From: Nitrosomonas supralitoralis
Lineage (GTDB): Bacteria; Pseudomonadota; Gammaproteobacteria; Burkholderiales; Nitrosomonadaceae
Length of the DNA: 64,000 nt
Direction of reading: 5' to 3'
Assembly: GCF_003011925.2 (NCBI RefSeq)
Contig: NZ_PXXU01000009.1
Location: 20,505 to 84,504, forward strand
The stretch's first letter is position 1. Each line of letters begins with the position of its first letter. Both the position numbers and the translations under genes were made by a program. The notes below the pieces were generated by a model. That model ran no database searches and was not told the origin of the DNA. It saw only the letters and a list, made by a program, of their open reading frames with translations. This document shows, one piece after another, positions 11,159-19,731 of this stretch.

Positions 11159-11695
11159 TTAATGAAGCGCGGCCATTGCTGCTTTCTTAGTTTTTCCAGC
11201 CCGAGAAGGTATATTACATAAACCGCACACGTGATTGGAGTGAATTTCGAGGGAATGCACCACATACTTGCCATGACACCTCACACAGGGCGCTATGCAC
11301 AACACGCCACTGACAACAAAGCGCACTAAAGTCCAGGCACGCGTTAAGCTTAATACTTTCTCTAACTGGTTAACCTTAACGTGCTCATTGTAGAGCTTGT
11401 AACTTTTAATTAAAGCATCAATACCTTCAATACCGGTATTTGCGGTCACATAATTGTATATATTAATGAACAACGAAGAGTGCATATTCGGTTGCCAGCT
11501 CATAAACCAATCTTCCGAATAGGGCAGCATTCCTTTGGGGGGCGAAACTCCTCTAATTTCTTTATATAGCTTTACTAATCTTTCTCGACTCAGATCTGTA
11601 TTCATTTCGAGCACCTGTAATCGGGCCCCTAATTGAATCAATTCAGTTGCCAGTTGAATTTGCTTGGCTTCGGTGATAATGCTTCGATTGCGCAT
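11159..11695 (-). CDS. flhC: Flagellar transcriptional regulator FlhC
   Basis: FlhC pairs with FlhD as the master activator of flagellar genes. The 178-residue protein begins with the typical ITEAKQIQLATELIQLGAR helix and has the LSRERLVKLYKEIRGVSPPKGMLPYS DNA-binding block. Near the C-terminus there are four cysteines in a C-x2-C...C-x2-C arrangement (CVRC and CGLC) that bind zinc. It lies 28 nt downstream of flhD on the same strand. No structural flagellar genes are in the window. Confidence 0.95.
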   Translation of the reverse strand: MRNRSIITEAKQIQLATELIQLGARLQVLEMNTDLSRERLVKLYKEIRGVSPPKGMLPYSEDWFMSWQPNMHSSLFINIYNYVTANTGIEGIDALIKSYKLYNEHVKVNQLEKVLSLTRAWTLVRFVVSGVLCIAPCVRCHGKYVVHSLEIHSNHVCGLCNIPSRAGKTKKAAMAALH

Positions 11696-11723
11696 GAGGT
11701 TAGCCTTTTTTATATATTTACTT

Positions 11724-12041
11724 CTATGCCACAGTTTCTGCAGGTATTCCTGCCATCAAAATAGCTGCGTGCGACTTAGCGACGGATTGTTCACGATTAT
11801 CGTTGGATAGCATTTCGGCAATCAAACGATCATCAAAACGGAAACGACAAAGTAACAAATTTGATGCAGCCATTTTAATTAATTGTGCAGAGGTTAATTT
11901 ATCCAGAATATCAGCAAGATCCTGGTTGATGCCTAATCGATACATGGCAGATACCTTATCGTCATGCAACATTTGCTTCGCAAGCAATAAATAGCTCAAA
12001 TTAATATCTCTGATTTCATCCAACATTTGATCTGTATGCAT
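11724..12041 (-). CDS. flhD: Flagellar transcriptional regulator FlhD
   Basis: FlhD forms the FlhD4C2 complex with FlhC. The 105-residue protein shows the family core LDEIRDINLSYLLLAKQML, then GINQDLADILDKL and MAASNLLLCRFRFDD. Its ATG follows a strong Shine-Dalgarno (AGGGGGT) with suitable spacing. It is first in a flhD-flhC pair. The 540-bp gap upstream suggests extensive regulation of this operon. Confidence 0.95.
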   Translation of the reverse strand: MHTDQMLDEIRDINLSYLLLAKQMLHDDKVSAMYRLGINQDLADILDKLTSAQLIKMAASNLLLCRFRFDDRLIAEMLSNDNREQSVAKSHAAILMAGIPAETVA

Positions 12042-12581
12042 TTTAAATTACCCCCTAAATGAAATAAAATTTAATTCAAAAACATCTGTTCGTGTAGATG
12101 ATATTTTCAATTATGACGTGAAGGAAGTAAATGAAAGATAGGCTTAAACGAGGTTAGGTAAACTTCTTATCGCAATGTAAGAATATTACCTACACCACTC
12201 GAGCCATATTTAATTGAATCTGGTAGATTTATTATTAATCTGGGCAACTAAGTCAGCATGATAGCTACTTGTGACTTGATAAAAGAAACAAATATCGTGC
12301 ACGGTAATCGTGTAAAAGATGATAATGAATTCAAGCAAATCTTCAGTCCCAATTCCCATAATAACTGGTCATCAGGTCAAAAATAATAGTTGCTTCGTTC
12401 ATTTATTTCTGACCGCTGAACGATCAATAGAATTCATAATATCATGAATCCAAAGAGTATCAATCTTAAGAATATCGACGGAAAAATACTTTAAATCAGC
12501 AATTTTAAACAGTTAGAAATACATTTATTTTTCTAAGGTCTTGAGTACTCTAACCACTGGTAATTCAATTGGATCAATGTT
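12042..12581. other. Intergenic region upstream of flhDC
   Basis: About 540 bp with no convincing gene. It is A/T-rich and contains only the flhD ribosome site at its left end. It should hold the flhDC promoter and the 3' flank of the next gene. I saw no tRNA, strong terminator or repeat array in it. Confidence 0.6.
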
Positions 12582-13034
12582 TTATGAAGTTGAACCCAAA
12601 AACAAATCCGGAACCATTTCCTTGCGTTGCAGTAGGCTCCGTTCCACTACGCGCACTTTATTGAACAGAATGGTCAATTGTGAATAGAATTGTTCGCTAG
12701 CCATCAATTGTTTCCACTCATCGCCATCCGGATCATCTTCATCCAGATTGCGCCAAAAAAGATTGCCGAAGCTATTAAATGAAATGGGATGTCCTGCGAC
12801 CAAAGCAGCTTTAATTTTTTGGTCAATCCAACGTTGTCGTCTCTCGATTAAGCCCTCTACTCCATCACACACAACAACAGATAGATAATCATATAAATCT
12901 GTAATTCTACGTATGCTTTCAAGTTCAGAACACTTTTTTTTGTTGATGACATTGGCCATCAATTCTTGCAAAGCTATAGTAGAAACTTTAAGACTTACAC
13001 CCGTTTGTAATACGTATATTTTATCAAGGCACAT
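12582..13034 (-). CDS. Hypothetical protein, about 150 residues
   Basis: An acidic to neutral soluble protein with no signal peptide or membrane segment. Helical segments dominate, and one central block (SFNSFGNLFWRNLDEDDPDGDEW) is rich in Asp and Trp. I recognise no family. It lies alone between the flhDC upstream region and another hypothetical gene on the same strand. The start is uncertain: ATG at 13034 has no clear ribosome site, and an internal ATG about 26 codons on (MANVINKK) is possible. Confidence 0.55.
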   Translation of the reverse strand: MCLDKIYVLQTGVSLKVSTIALQELMANVINKKKCSELESIRRITDLYDYLSVVVCDGVEGLIERRQRWIDQKIKAALVAGHPISFNSFGNLFWRNLDEDDPDGDEWKQLMASEQFYSQLTILFNKVRVVERSLLQRKEMVPDLFLGSTS

Positions 13035-13136
13035 AAATCATTAAAAATATATAAAACAGCCGTAGCTAATGAACACTTCGATTGAGAATCGAAGCTAAGG
13101 TTCATTCTTGCTGTAATTACTGCGATACACCTTATA

Positions 13137-13637
13137 TTATTCGTAGCGTATAAACTCTTCAGCAAATGCTTCTGAACCATGTCGATCAATCAGTGATTCA
13201 ATTTCAGCAAGCAAATTATCATCTTCGTCCTCATCCAAAACACCAGAGCCCACCAGGCTTGCGGTTAATCCTGAAACCATCGCGTCCCTGACCATATCCA
13301 GGGTCGGTGGATTTTCCAGATCCATGTCACTAACCAATGCTTCAATGACACGCGACAAGGGCTCGCTGGCGACTCTCTGAATAAAATCAATCGCAGCGGC
13401 CGTTTCCCCATATTCTTCAATCAATGCATTTAATTCATCGACCAAGGATTCATTAATATCAAAATGATGAAGCTGTTCTGTTTCAGTAAATGCCTCCGTC
13501 AATAAACCGGTTACAAAATCACGGGCCATGCCCAGTGTAACATCCTGCTCAGGTTTTGATCGATTTAAGCAATTTTCAAATAATGCAGATAAATTGGGGC
13601 TGACACGGGTTGCAACATCAATCGGATTTCGTATCAT
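13137..13637 (-). CDS. Hypothetical acidic helical protein
   Basis: 166 residues, strongly acidic and apparently all helical. It contains an internal similarity: two segments with the pattern ...(V)RDAMVSGLTASLV.../...ARDFVTGLLTEAF..., each followed by a DE-rich stretch and an LI(D/E)xxG motif, suggesting a duplicated module of about 75 residues. No known family was recognised. The start at 13637 follows AGGAGC in a good position. It sits beside a decayed phosphoribosyltransferase gene. Confidence 0.65.
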   Translation of the reverse strand: MIRNPIDVATRVSPNLSALFENCLNRSKPEQDVTLGMARDFVTGLLTEAFTETEQLHHFDINESLVDELNALIEEYGETAAAIDFIQRVASEPLSRVIEALVSDMDLENPPTLDMVRDAMVSGLTASLVGSGVLDEDEDDNLLAEIESLIDRHGSEAFAEEFIRYE

Positions 13638-13688
13638 AAAAAGCTCCTGGCTAATAATTTATTATTAATACAATACATCATCAATCCA

Positions 13689-13944
13689 TTAGTGATGTAT
13701 CGATTCAGCAAGACAAGCAACCACTTCTTCGTCACTCACTTGTGGGAAATTCAAATAATACTGACCAACTGCATTGAAACCCGGTGGCGATGACAAGCAC
13801 ACGACCCGATTCGCCTTTCCGTGCATTTTTGTGAGCATTAGGCGGTGCCATGGGCACAGCACAAACCAACGGGGTTGGGCCACGATAATCAGAAAGCACT
13901 CCTGCCAATTTGTTAGCTGCAGCAATACGATCAGAAGAAATCAT
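13689..13944 (-). pseudogene. Phosphoribosyltransferase remnant with internal deletion and frameshift
   Basis: The first frame (from 13944) gives an N-terminus typical of a phosphoribosyltransferase-domain family: SSDRIAAANKLAGVLSDYRGPTPLV. It passes directly into CAVPMAPPNA, which belongs near the C-terminus of that family. A shift near 13840 then gives VVCLSSPPGFNAVGQYYLNFPQVSDEEVVACL, the normal C-terminal end. The catalytic PRPP loop and roughly 130-150 central residues are missing. The deletion joins two similar LVxAVP segments. This is a fossil, not a functional gene. Confidence 0.72.
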
Positions 13945-13954
13945 GACTTACTCC

Positions 13955-14209
13955 TTAGCATGATGACAGCATGGTACGTTTAGCCAACGAATCCAATTCT
14001 TTCAGTGAACGAGATTTCAACACAGTGTTAATTTCCAGCCAACCGCACCTAGTTTGATCGATCAGCGCGAAGAATGGCAAAATCGCAGTGCTGGGCATCG
14101 TAAAATTGTCGCCCCTTTCCAACATATAAGCAATTTTCTTAGAGATCTCAGCAATGACAGCATTGTGTTTCGCATACAACTCAGTTTTTGCACTTTTTTT
14201 GTATCTCAT
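13955..14209 (-). CDS. Small hypothetical protein, 84 residues
   Basis: A short, basic N-terminus (RYKKSAKTELYAKH) followed by a helical stretch and several Ser and Cys residues at the end. No family recognised. It lies 10 nt upstream of the phosphoribosyltransferase remnant, in a decaying stretch, so it may itself be a fragment. No good ribosome site is visible before its ATG. Confidence 0.4.
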   Translation of the reverse strand: MRYKKSAKTELYAKHNAVIAEISKKIAYMLERGDNFTMPSTAILPFFALIDQTRCGWLEINTVLKSRSLKELDSLAKRTMLSSC

Positions 14210-14559
14210 TTTCAGAAATTGATTTATCTAAAAAATGCCAAACTAAAATATATTATTCAAAATAATACCACAGCTTACTCGTTGCGCCGGCCGTTCGAGA
14301 TTCTTTCAACCATTTTGAGCAAATGGAGAAATTGATTAATAGATTGAATAAAAAATGTATTCTATATGTGTAGGAAGCTACCAATGCTAAACGCAGCGAT
14401 AATTTTTGCTTGATAACAAGCAAGGCTGAAGCTTGACAAATTCATCAAAGCGATCAAGATGTATGTAGTAGTGCTGACATTGTTATAAATGCTTTTATCC
14501 GGATAAATGGACAGTGTTTATAATTTTGAGTGAATCTGTTGTTGCAAAGGAGATTGATC
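14210..14559. other. A/T-rich intergenic stretch
   Basis: About 350 bp without a supported gene. No tRNA, strong hairpin terminator or repeat was found. It ends with the AAAGGAG ribosome site of the following mini-gene. Confidence 0.5.
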
Positions 14560-14649
14560 ATGAGTACCCGAGTCAAACACCCGGATTGCTATAAAATCGC
14601 TCGACATGACGACATTAATCAGGAACAAAACATGATTGTTAGAGAATAA
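14560..14649 (+). CDS. Very small open reading frame, 29 codons
   Basis: ATG at 14560 is preceded by AAAGGAG with 7 nt spacing, one of the better ribosome sites in this area. The frame encodes 29 mostly polar residues beginning MSTRVKHPDCYK and ends with TAA. It may be a real small protein or the 5' end of a gene whose remainder has been deleted; the surrounding stretch is decayed. The ribosome site is the only evidence. Confidence 0.35.
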   Translation: MSTRVKHPDCYKIARHDDINQEQNMIVRE

Positions 14650-14800
14650 TAGGCAAGCTAACGAAACTAACAGCTCTCCTTAAACATAGCACAATGTTCT
14701 ACAACGGCCATTGGCATTGAATAGAAAACCGTAAACGCGACTTGGGTCACATTAATCAATCCACAGCTGTTTTATTCAAATAACAAGAAAGGAGCATAAT

Positions 14801-15250
14801 ATGACTATCGGTGAAATTTGTAATCGTGAAGTAATTGTAATTCAGCGGAATGAAACTATACAGGAAGCTGCAAAACTGATGCGTCAGTTTCATGTAGGCG
14901 CTGTCATCGTGATCGACAAACCCAATGGCCGCGCGATCCCTGTAGGGATAGTCACGGATCGTGATTTGATTGTCGAAGTTATGGCTACTGAATTGGACGA
15001 AACGGTCATTACGGTTGGCGACATCATGTCACCGGATATATTTACCGTGAAAGAGAGTGCCGAAACACTTGAAGCGATTGAATTAATGCGTCGCAAAACT
15101 AGCCGTCGCTTGCCGGTCGTTGATGATGCCGGAGAATTGGTTGGCATTTTAACTCTGGATGATGCCCTACAATGGTTATCCGAAGCACTGCTTGATCTCG
15201 CCAAACTGGTCAGATACGAGCAGAAAAAAGAAGTTCGTCATCGTCCGTAA
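14801..15250 (+). CDS. Tandem CBS-domain protein
   Basis: 149 residues made almost wholly of two CBS domains (about 1-62 and 72-132), the adenosyl-ligand-binding module that senses ATP, AMP or similar molecules. Signatures include HVGAVIVID, PVGIVTDRDLI, GDIMSPDIFTV and TSRRLPVVDDAGELVGILTLDD. No catalytic domain is attached. The ATG follows AAGGAG. A perfect 11-bp inverted repeat starts 13 nt after the stop. What it regulates is unknown. Confidence 0.88.
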   Translation: MTIGEICNREVIVIQRNETIQEAAKLMRQFHVGAVIVIDKPNGRAIPVGIVTDRDLIVEVMATELDETVITVGDIMSPDIFTVKESAETLEAIELMRRKTSRRLPVVDDAGELVGILTLDDALQWLSEALLDLAKLVRYEQKKEVRHRP

Positions 15251-15262
15251 TGATGTTGATTC

Positions 15263-15300
15263 AAGGTAATCGGAAAACTGTATCGCTGACCGATTACCTT
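15263..15300 (+). terminator. Inverted repeat after the CBS gene, possible terminator
   Basis: AAGGTAATCGG (15263-15273) and CCGATTACCTT (15290-15300) form a perfect 11-bp stem with a 16-nt loop. There is no T-run after it, so intrinsic termination is doubtful; it may instead stabilise the transcript or bind a protein. Confidence 0.45.
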
Positions 15301-15934
15301 GAGTAAGATTGAGAAGTCTCACTTGAACTCCTGTAACAGCGGCAAATATTCTAATGGAATACCAGCGGAATTTGCGCATGCTTTACAAGCAACGCACCGT
15401 CTGATCTCGCCGACATTACCGCCAGCCTGCTTGATGCTGAATTAATGAGAAACAAAAGTTACTAGAACGATTGATACGGATGAGCGCCTGCAAAAATGCT
15501 GCAAATTCTGACACGCCACATAGAAGTTTTGCGACAATTATCTGTGTGTAACCGCTTGACTTAAGTAGAGTGATTTTCATAACAATGGAAAACGTGATTG
15601 ACAATGTTTCACTGCAGAAGTATTACACCAATCCTTTGTCTCATAGCATCTCCCGGTAAAACAAGGCAGATTCAACAACTAATTGTGACATAGCCAAAAA
15701 TAATTCAATTCAGACCAGAAAATTCTGAATTCAACCCAATATCCAAAAAAAAACCTGCTCGATACGCTGCTGCGCGGTGAATTATTCAGTGCTTCCATAA
15801 CTTCTAAAAAACTGTTGCTTAAAATTTCTGTCAGAGTATAGTTAACTGAAGCAAGGTTATGTTGCATTTTCATATTACTGAAATATATCTTTGCTATCCT
15901 GGATTCTAACACTTTATACAAGGAGTGGCGCCAG
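15301..15934. other. Intergenic region without recognisable genes
   Basis: About 630 bp in which all open frames are short, lack ribosome sites and match nothing I know. The right end carries the ribosome site (AAGGAG) of the next gene. It may contain degraded sequence. Confidence 0.5.
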
Positions 15935-16270
15935 ATGAAACAATTCTCAATTGCAACCGATCTTAATATCGATTTTCCGCTAAACCAACGAAAAAATTGC
16001 AACCCATTTTTTGAAGCAGGTCAGTTAAGGCGTGCAAAAATGCATGCATCACGCTTCATTGAAGCATTAGATATCAAGAGACTACTGACACCTTCCATGT
16101 ATCAATTATTGGAAGCAAGCCTGATACTGGAATCAACAAACACGCGAGTTCTCGCTTTCTATTTAAAAAGAACTCCGGCCAATATCCGTAAAGAATTCGA
16201 GAAAATCTGCGCCACGTTAGGAAGATACGAGGAGTTCTCAAAAGATTTTTATAAACAACCCCCTCCTTAA
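15935..16270 (+). CDS. Small protein with LuxR/GerE-like helix-turn-helix pattern
   Basis: 111 residues. The C-terminal half (about 48-100) has LTPSMYQLLEASLILESTNTRVLAFYLKRTPANIRKEFEKICATLGRYEEF. This follows the spacing of a GerE/LuxR-type four-helix DNA-binding domain (LTP...LL...N..VA..L....v...i..i..kLg). No receiver or ligand domain precedes it. The ATG follows AAGGAG. I infer a small DNA-binding regulator; the family match is by pattern only. Confidence 0.6.
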   Translation: MKQFSIATDLNIDFPLNQRKNCNPFFEAGQLRRAKMHASRFIEALDIKRLLTPSMYQLLEASLILESTNTRVLAFYLKRTPANIRKEFEKICATLGRYEEFSKDFYKQPPP

Positions 16271-16433
16271 TTATGCAATCTGCCTGATCAACAATTCAAT
16301 CGTCAAGCAGTTAACTATCAAATATGACTGATATTTCTTCGAAAGCAGTAAAATTCTTAACAGAAAATTTACTGCTTCACCGAAAGCACTACTAAAACAG
16401 TTATTGCTCTGGAAATTCGAAAAATCTATTTCA

Positions 16434-17060
16434 TTACAAATACTTCATAAACCAGTGAGTAGCATGCTGTGCAGCCTGCTCTAAAGTGTCAGGTTCTTCA
16501 AACAAATGCGTCGCTCCCGGAATCAAAACCAGATCTTTTACGCATCTCATTAAAGCATAAGCCTGCTCGTTCAATTCAATTACACCGTAATCCTCACTGC
16601 CAACGATGAGCAATACCGACGCGGTCACTTGGCTTAAGGCAATCTCACCTGCCAAATCCGGACGTCCGCCACGCGATACCACGGCAGCAATAACCGATCC
16701 CATTCTTGCCGCAGCTTGTAATGCAGCGGCTGCGCCTGTACTGGCTCCAAAATAACCGATTTTCAGCATCTGGGTTTCCGGATTAGCCTGGATCCATGCG
16801 GTAGCAGCGAGCAAGCGACATGTCAGAAAATCAATATTGAAACGCATCGCATAATCTTGATCTTCTGCATCTGTCAATAAATCGAACAACATCGTGCCGA
16901 CACCCTTTTGCTGCAACTCTCTGGCAACATAAGTATTGCGCGGACTGAAACGGCTGCTGCCACTGCCATGCGCGAATAATACGATGCTCCGCGTCGAAGC
17001 TGGCAACACCAGTTCACCGTTCAGCTCAACGGTGCCGACTGTAATTTTTACCATGGTCAT
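16434..17060 (-). CDS. Alpha/beta hydrolase (dienelactone hydrolase-like)
   Basis: A 208-residue serine hydrolase fold. The nucleophile elbow is GASTG (about residue 105). An oxyanion region FAHGSGSS precedes it, an Asp occurs in VGSEDYGV, and the catalytic His is in IPGATHLFEEP. It is the last gene of a four-gene minus-strand run and overlaps amrS by 4 nt (ATGA type), so it is very probably co-expressed with the AmmeMemoRadiSam genes. Its substrate is unknown. Confidence 0.85.
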   Translation of the reverse strand: MTMVKITVGTVELNGELVLPASTRSIVLFAHGSGSSRFSPRNTYVARELQQKGVGTMLFDLLTDAEDQDYAMRFNIDFLTCRLLAATAWIQANPETQMLKIGYFGASTGAAAALQAAARMGSVIAAVVSRGGRPDLAGEIALSQVTASVLLIVGSEDYGVIELNEQAYALMRCVKDLVLIPGATHLFEEPDTLEQAAQHATHWFMKYL

Positions 17061-18154
17061 GCTATCGCTCTAATTCTGACCGGAATACGTTGTCTGCCGA
17101 ATTGCCCAGCACATTGATCATAACGACCTGCAATTGCCGCATTACAATTTGTGCAACGTCCATCCGCAGTTAAGTGATATTGCTTAATTTCATACCAATC
17201 GCGCACGGTGGCTGCACTTCCGCAGGATGGACAAAAAGTGGTATCGCCCTCGATATAGTGCACATTACCGGTATATACATAGTTTAAACCGGCATTCAAT
17301 GCAATATTGCGCGCCCTGATTACAGTTTCAGCCGGCGTTTGCGGTATATCGTTCAGTTTGTAATCAGGATGAAAGGCACTGAAGTGCAGCGGCACATCGG
17401 CCCCCAATTCTTTGATGATCCACTCGCTCATCGCGCTGATTTCCTGATTTGAGTCATTTAAACCAGGTATCAGCAATGTCGTCAATTCAAGCCATACATC
17501 AGTTTCATGTCTCAGATATTTTAAGGTATCTAACACCGGTTGCAGATGCGATCCAGTTTGCTTGATATAGAATTCTTCGGTAAATGCCTTAAGATCAACA
17601 TTAGCGGCATCCATTTTGGCAAAAAAATCCCGGCGCGGTTCGGCATGGATATACCCCGCCGTCACTGCGACTGTCTTGATACCCGCAGCGTTACAAGCAT
17701 CTGCCACATCCATCGCATATTCCGCAAAAATCACCGGATCGTTGTATGTAAATGCAACGCTTTTGCAACCATATTGTTTCGCACACTGCGCGATAGCCTC
17801 CGGACTGGCCTGGTCTAGCAATTTATCAAAGCTGCGGGATTTGGAAATATCCCAATTCTGACAGAACTTGCAGGCAAGATTACATCCTGCCGTGCCAAAA
17901 GATAAAATGCTGCTACCCGGAAAAAACTGATTTAATGGTTTTTTTTCAATGGGATCCACACAAAAACCGGATGAGCGCCCATATGTCGTCAGTACCATGG
18001 CCGCACCAACGCGCCCACGAACAAAACACGCTCCACGTTGTCCATCATGCAGTTTGCAATCACGCGGACATAAATCACACTGAATTCGGCCATCGTCAAG
18101 CAAATGCCAATATTTAGCCGGATGTTGTTGAGAGGTGCTAATCGGTTCATCCAT
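17057..18154 (-). CDS. amrS: AmmeMemoRadiSam system radical SAM enzyme
   Basis: A 365-residue radical SAM protein. The N-terminus has a cysteine cluster (CDLCPRDCKLHDGQRGAC), then the SAM-binding C-x3-C-x2-C motif in CNLACKFCQNWD. A C-terminal zinc-ribbon-like CPSCG...CTNC follows. This layout is that of the enzyme found together with AMMECR1 and Memo homologues across bacteria and archaea. The reaction is not established. It overlaps amrA by 8 nt and the hydrolase by 4 nt. Confidence 0.93.
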   Translation of the reverse strand: MDEPISTSQQHPAKYWHLLDDGRIQCDLCPRDCKLHDGQRGACFVRGRVGAAMVLTTYGRSSGFCVDPIEKKPLNQFFPGSSILSFGTAGCNLACKFCQNWDISKSRSFDKLLDQASPEAIAQCAKQYGCKSVAFTYNDPVIFAEYAMDVADACNAAGIKTVAVTAGYIHAEPRRDFFAKMDAANVDLKAFTEEFYIKQTGSHLQPVLDTLKYLRHETDVWLELTTLLIPGLNDSNQEISAMSEWIIKELGADVPLHFSAFHPDYKLNDIPQTPAETVIRARNIALNAGLNYVYTGNVHYIEGDTTFCPSCGSAATVRDWYEIKQYHLTADGRCTNCNAAIAGRYDQCAGQFGRQRIPVRIRAIA

Positions 18155-18743
18155 GTGTGAGCTCCTTAAAATTATCCTTTTCGCGCCATTTACTGACAGT
18201 ATATCGAGATAGCTTAATCTCTTCAGACCAGAAATCTTCGGCTAACCGTGCTTTCGATTTTAACTTAGCCAGAAATTGTTGGGGTTGAGGAAGGCTCTCC
18301 CATACTTGAGGCAGAAATGTACTGCGATGCGGCCCACATTCGAGCACAATGCCGTCAATATTCGGACGCAATTGTGACAGTACATCGACTTCGCTGTTAA
18401 AACCCAGCGGTTGCAATTGAGAGAGCAACGACACTTCGACTTCTATCGTATCGAGCTCTTCTTCCGCCAACGGTACGAAGCGTTGATCACGCAACGCAGC
18501 CAGGACGGCATTATTACTGACATCTTCAAGCAGCGGATCACATGCTTGCAGAGAACCGACACAGCCCCTTAGCTCACCATATTGGATTAAAGTAACAAAG
18601 GTTGCTCCCGGTTTGTTAAGCCAAGACATATTTTCTTCCACCTCTGCCGCTGTGCAGGATACATGCAAAGCTTGTGCAATGGCCGTCCGTGCAATTTGCA
18701 GCAGAATCTTTCCCTGTTGAGCATTCTCCAGTAACATGATCAA
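18147..18743 (-). CDS. amrA: AmmeMemoRadiSam system protein A (AMMECR1 domain)
   Basis: 198 residues matching the AMMECR1 family: GATFVTLIQYGELRGCVGSL contains the invariant LRGCxG block. DQRFVPLAEEELDTIEVEVSLL and the C-terminal SRYTVSKW stretch also fit. The start overlaps the amrB stop by 4 nt. The molecular role of this family is not known; the three-gene set is conserved, suggesting a shared modification pathway. Confidence 0.93.
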   Translation of the reverse strand: MIMLLENAQQGKILLQIARTAIAQALHVSCTAAEVEENMSWLNKPGATFVTLIQYGELRGCVGSLQACDPLLEDVSNNAVLAALRDQRFVPLAEEELDTIEVEVSLLSQLQPLGFNSEVDVLSQLRPNIDGIVLECGPHRSTFLPQVWESLPQPQQFLAKLKSKARLAEDFWSEEIKLSRYTVSKWREKDNFKELTHG

Positions 18744-19534
18744 ACCTTCCTTGAATTAAATGCAATGGCCGCATAACCCACCACTTGATCTCTAGATCCC
18801 GCAGTATCGCCAGAATTCCTCAGATCCAGCAAATGCGCCGTCAGGTGGTGCTTCTGAGCTGCGATGATCAAGCCGTTAATAACTCTGCTCCCACAGGCAT
18901 GATCTTGTACTATCGGTTGTTGCAGTTGCAATATCGATTGCACTGTTTGCTCGTCGATACGTTGTGCAGTTGCATAGGGTAAATAATGCGACAAGTCCGA
19001 GCTGATCACGATCAACGTTTCGTCACCGCCCCACAGATAATCCAATACTTCAGCAACTTCTTCGGCTGAAGCCATGCCAACCGCCAATGGCAGCAGGGTA
19101 AAGTCACCTAATACACTTTGTAGAAACGGAAGCTGTACTTCCAAAGAATGTTCCAATGTATGCGCTGCTTCGCTTACGCCCACTTGCGGTAAGTGGGCGA
19201 TTGCGTTAACTAAATGTGCATCCACTTTTACGTTGCCCAGCGGTGTAGAGAAACTATCCACGCCTGGTAAAGCCAAGCCATGTATGGCTACCCGATGCAC
19301 TGGCCCTAGCAATACCACACGCTGAATGTTTGCTGCGAGCGCACGTAAGGTGACATAAGCCGTTGCCGCGATAGCACCTGAATATTGATATCCGGCGTGT
19401 GGAACAATTAACGCTTTTGGATTGAAGTCCTGTTGATTCGCTTTTTCAAGCAAAGATTGCACGTCCTGCCTTAATTGCTGTACATCAGCTGAATAAAACA
19501 AACCGGCGACTGCAGGGGAACGAATAGTTGTCAT
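18740..19534 (-). CDS. amrB: AmmeMemoRadiSam system protein B (Memo-like)
   Basis: A 264-residue Memo-family protein related to extradiol dioxygenases. Diagnostic segments include AVAGLFYSAD, IVPHAGYQYSGAIAA, VVLLGPVHR, EHSLEVQLPFLQ and ISSDLSHYLPY, which carry the conserved His and Asp residues of the vestigial metal site. It is first in the four-gene run, after a roughly 200-bp gap from the lipase gene, so the operon promoter should lie at about 19,540-19,700. Confidence 0.93.
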   Translation of the reverse strand: MTTIRSPAVAGLFYSADVQQLRQDVQSLLEKANQQDFNPKALIVPHAGYQYSGAIAATAYVTLRALAANIQRVVLLGPVHRVAIHGLALPGVDSFSTPLGNVKVDAHLVNAIAHLPQVGVSEAAHTLEHSLEVQLPFLQSVLGDFTLLPLAVGMASAEEVAEVLDYLWGGDETLIVISSDLSHYLPYATAQRIDEQTVQSILQLQQPIVQDHACGSRVINGLIIAAQKHHLTAHLLDLRNSGDTAGSRDQVVGYAAIAFNSRKV

Positions 19535-19731
19535 AATGCATTCTCTTGTTGATTCACGCTATCATTATCAGACAGGGAATCAAGCAATAAATTGCAGCTA
19601 TCTAACTAACTGACACACAATTTCTTTATTGAATTCACTATTGTTTCAATAAACTTGGTTCCATATTGTCAAAAACAAAATGTAACCTTAGCAAGTGTTG
19701 CAACTTCAAGACTTAACAATAATAAACCTGA

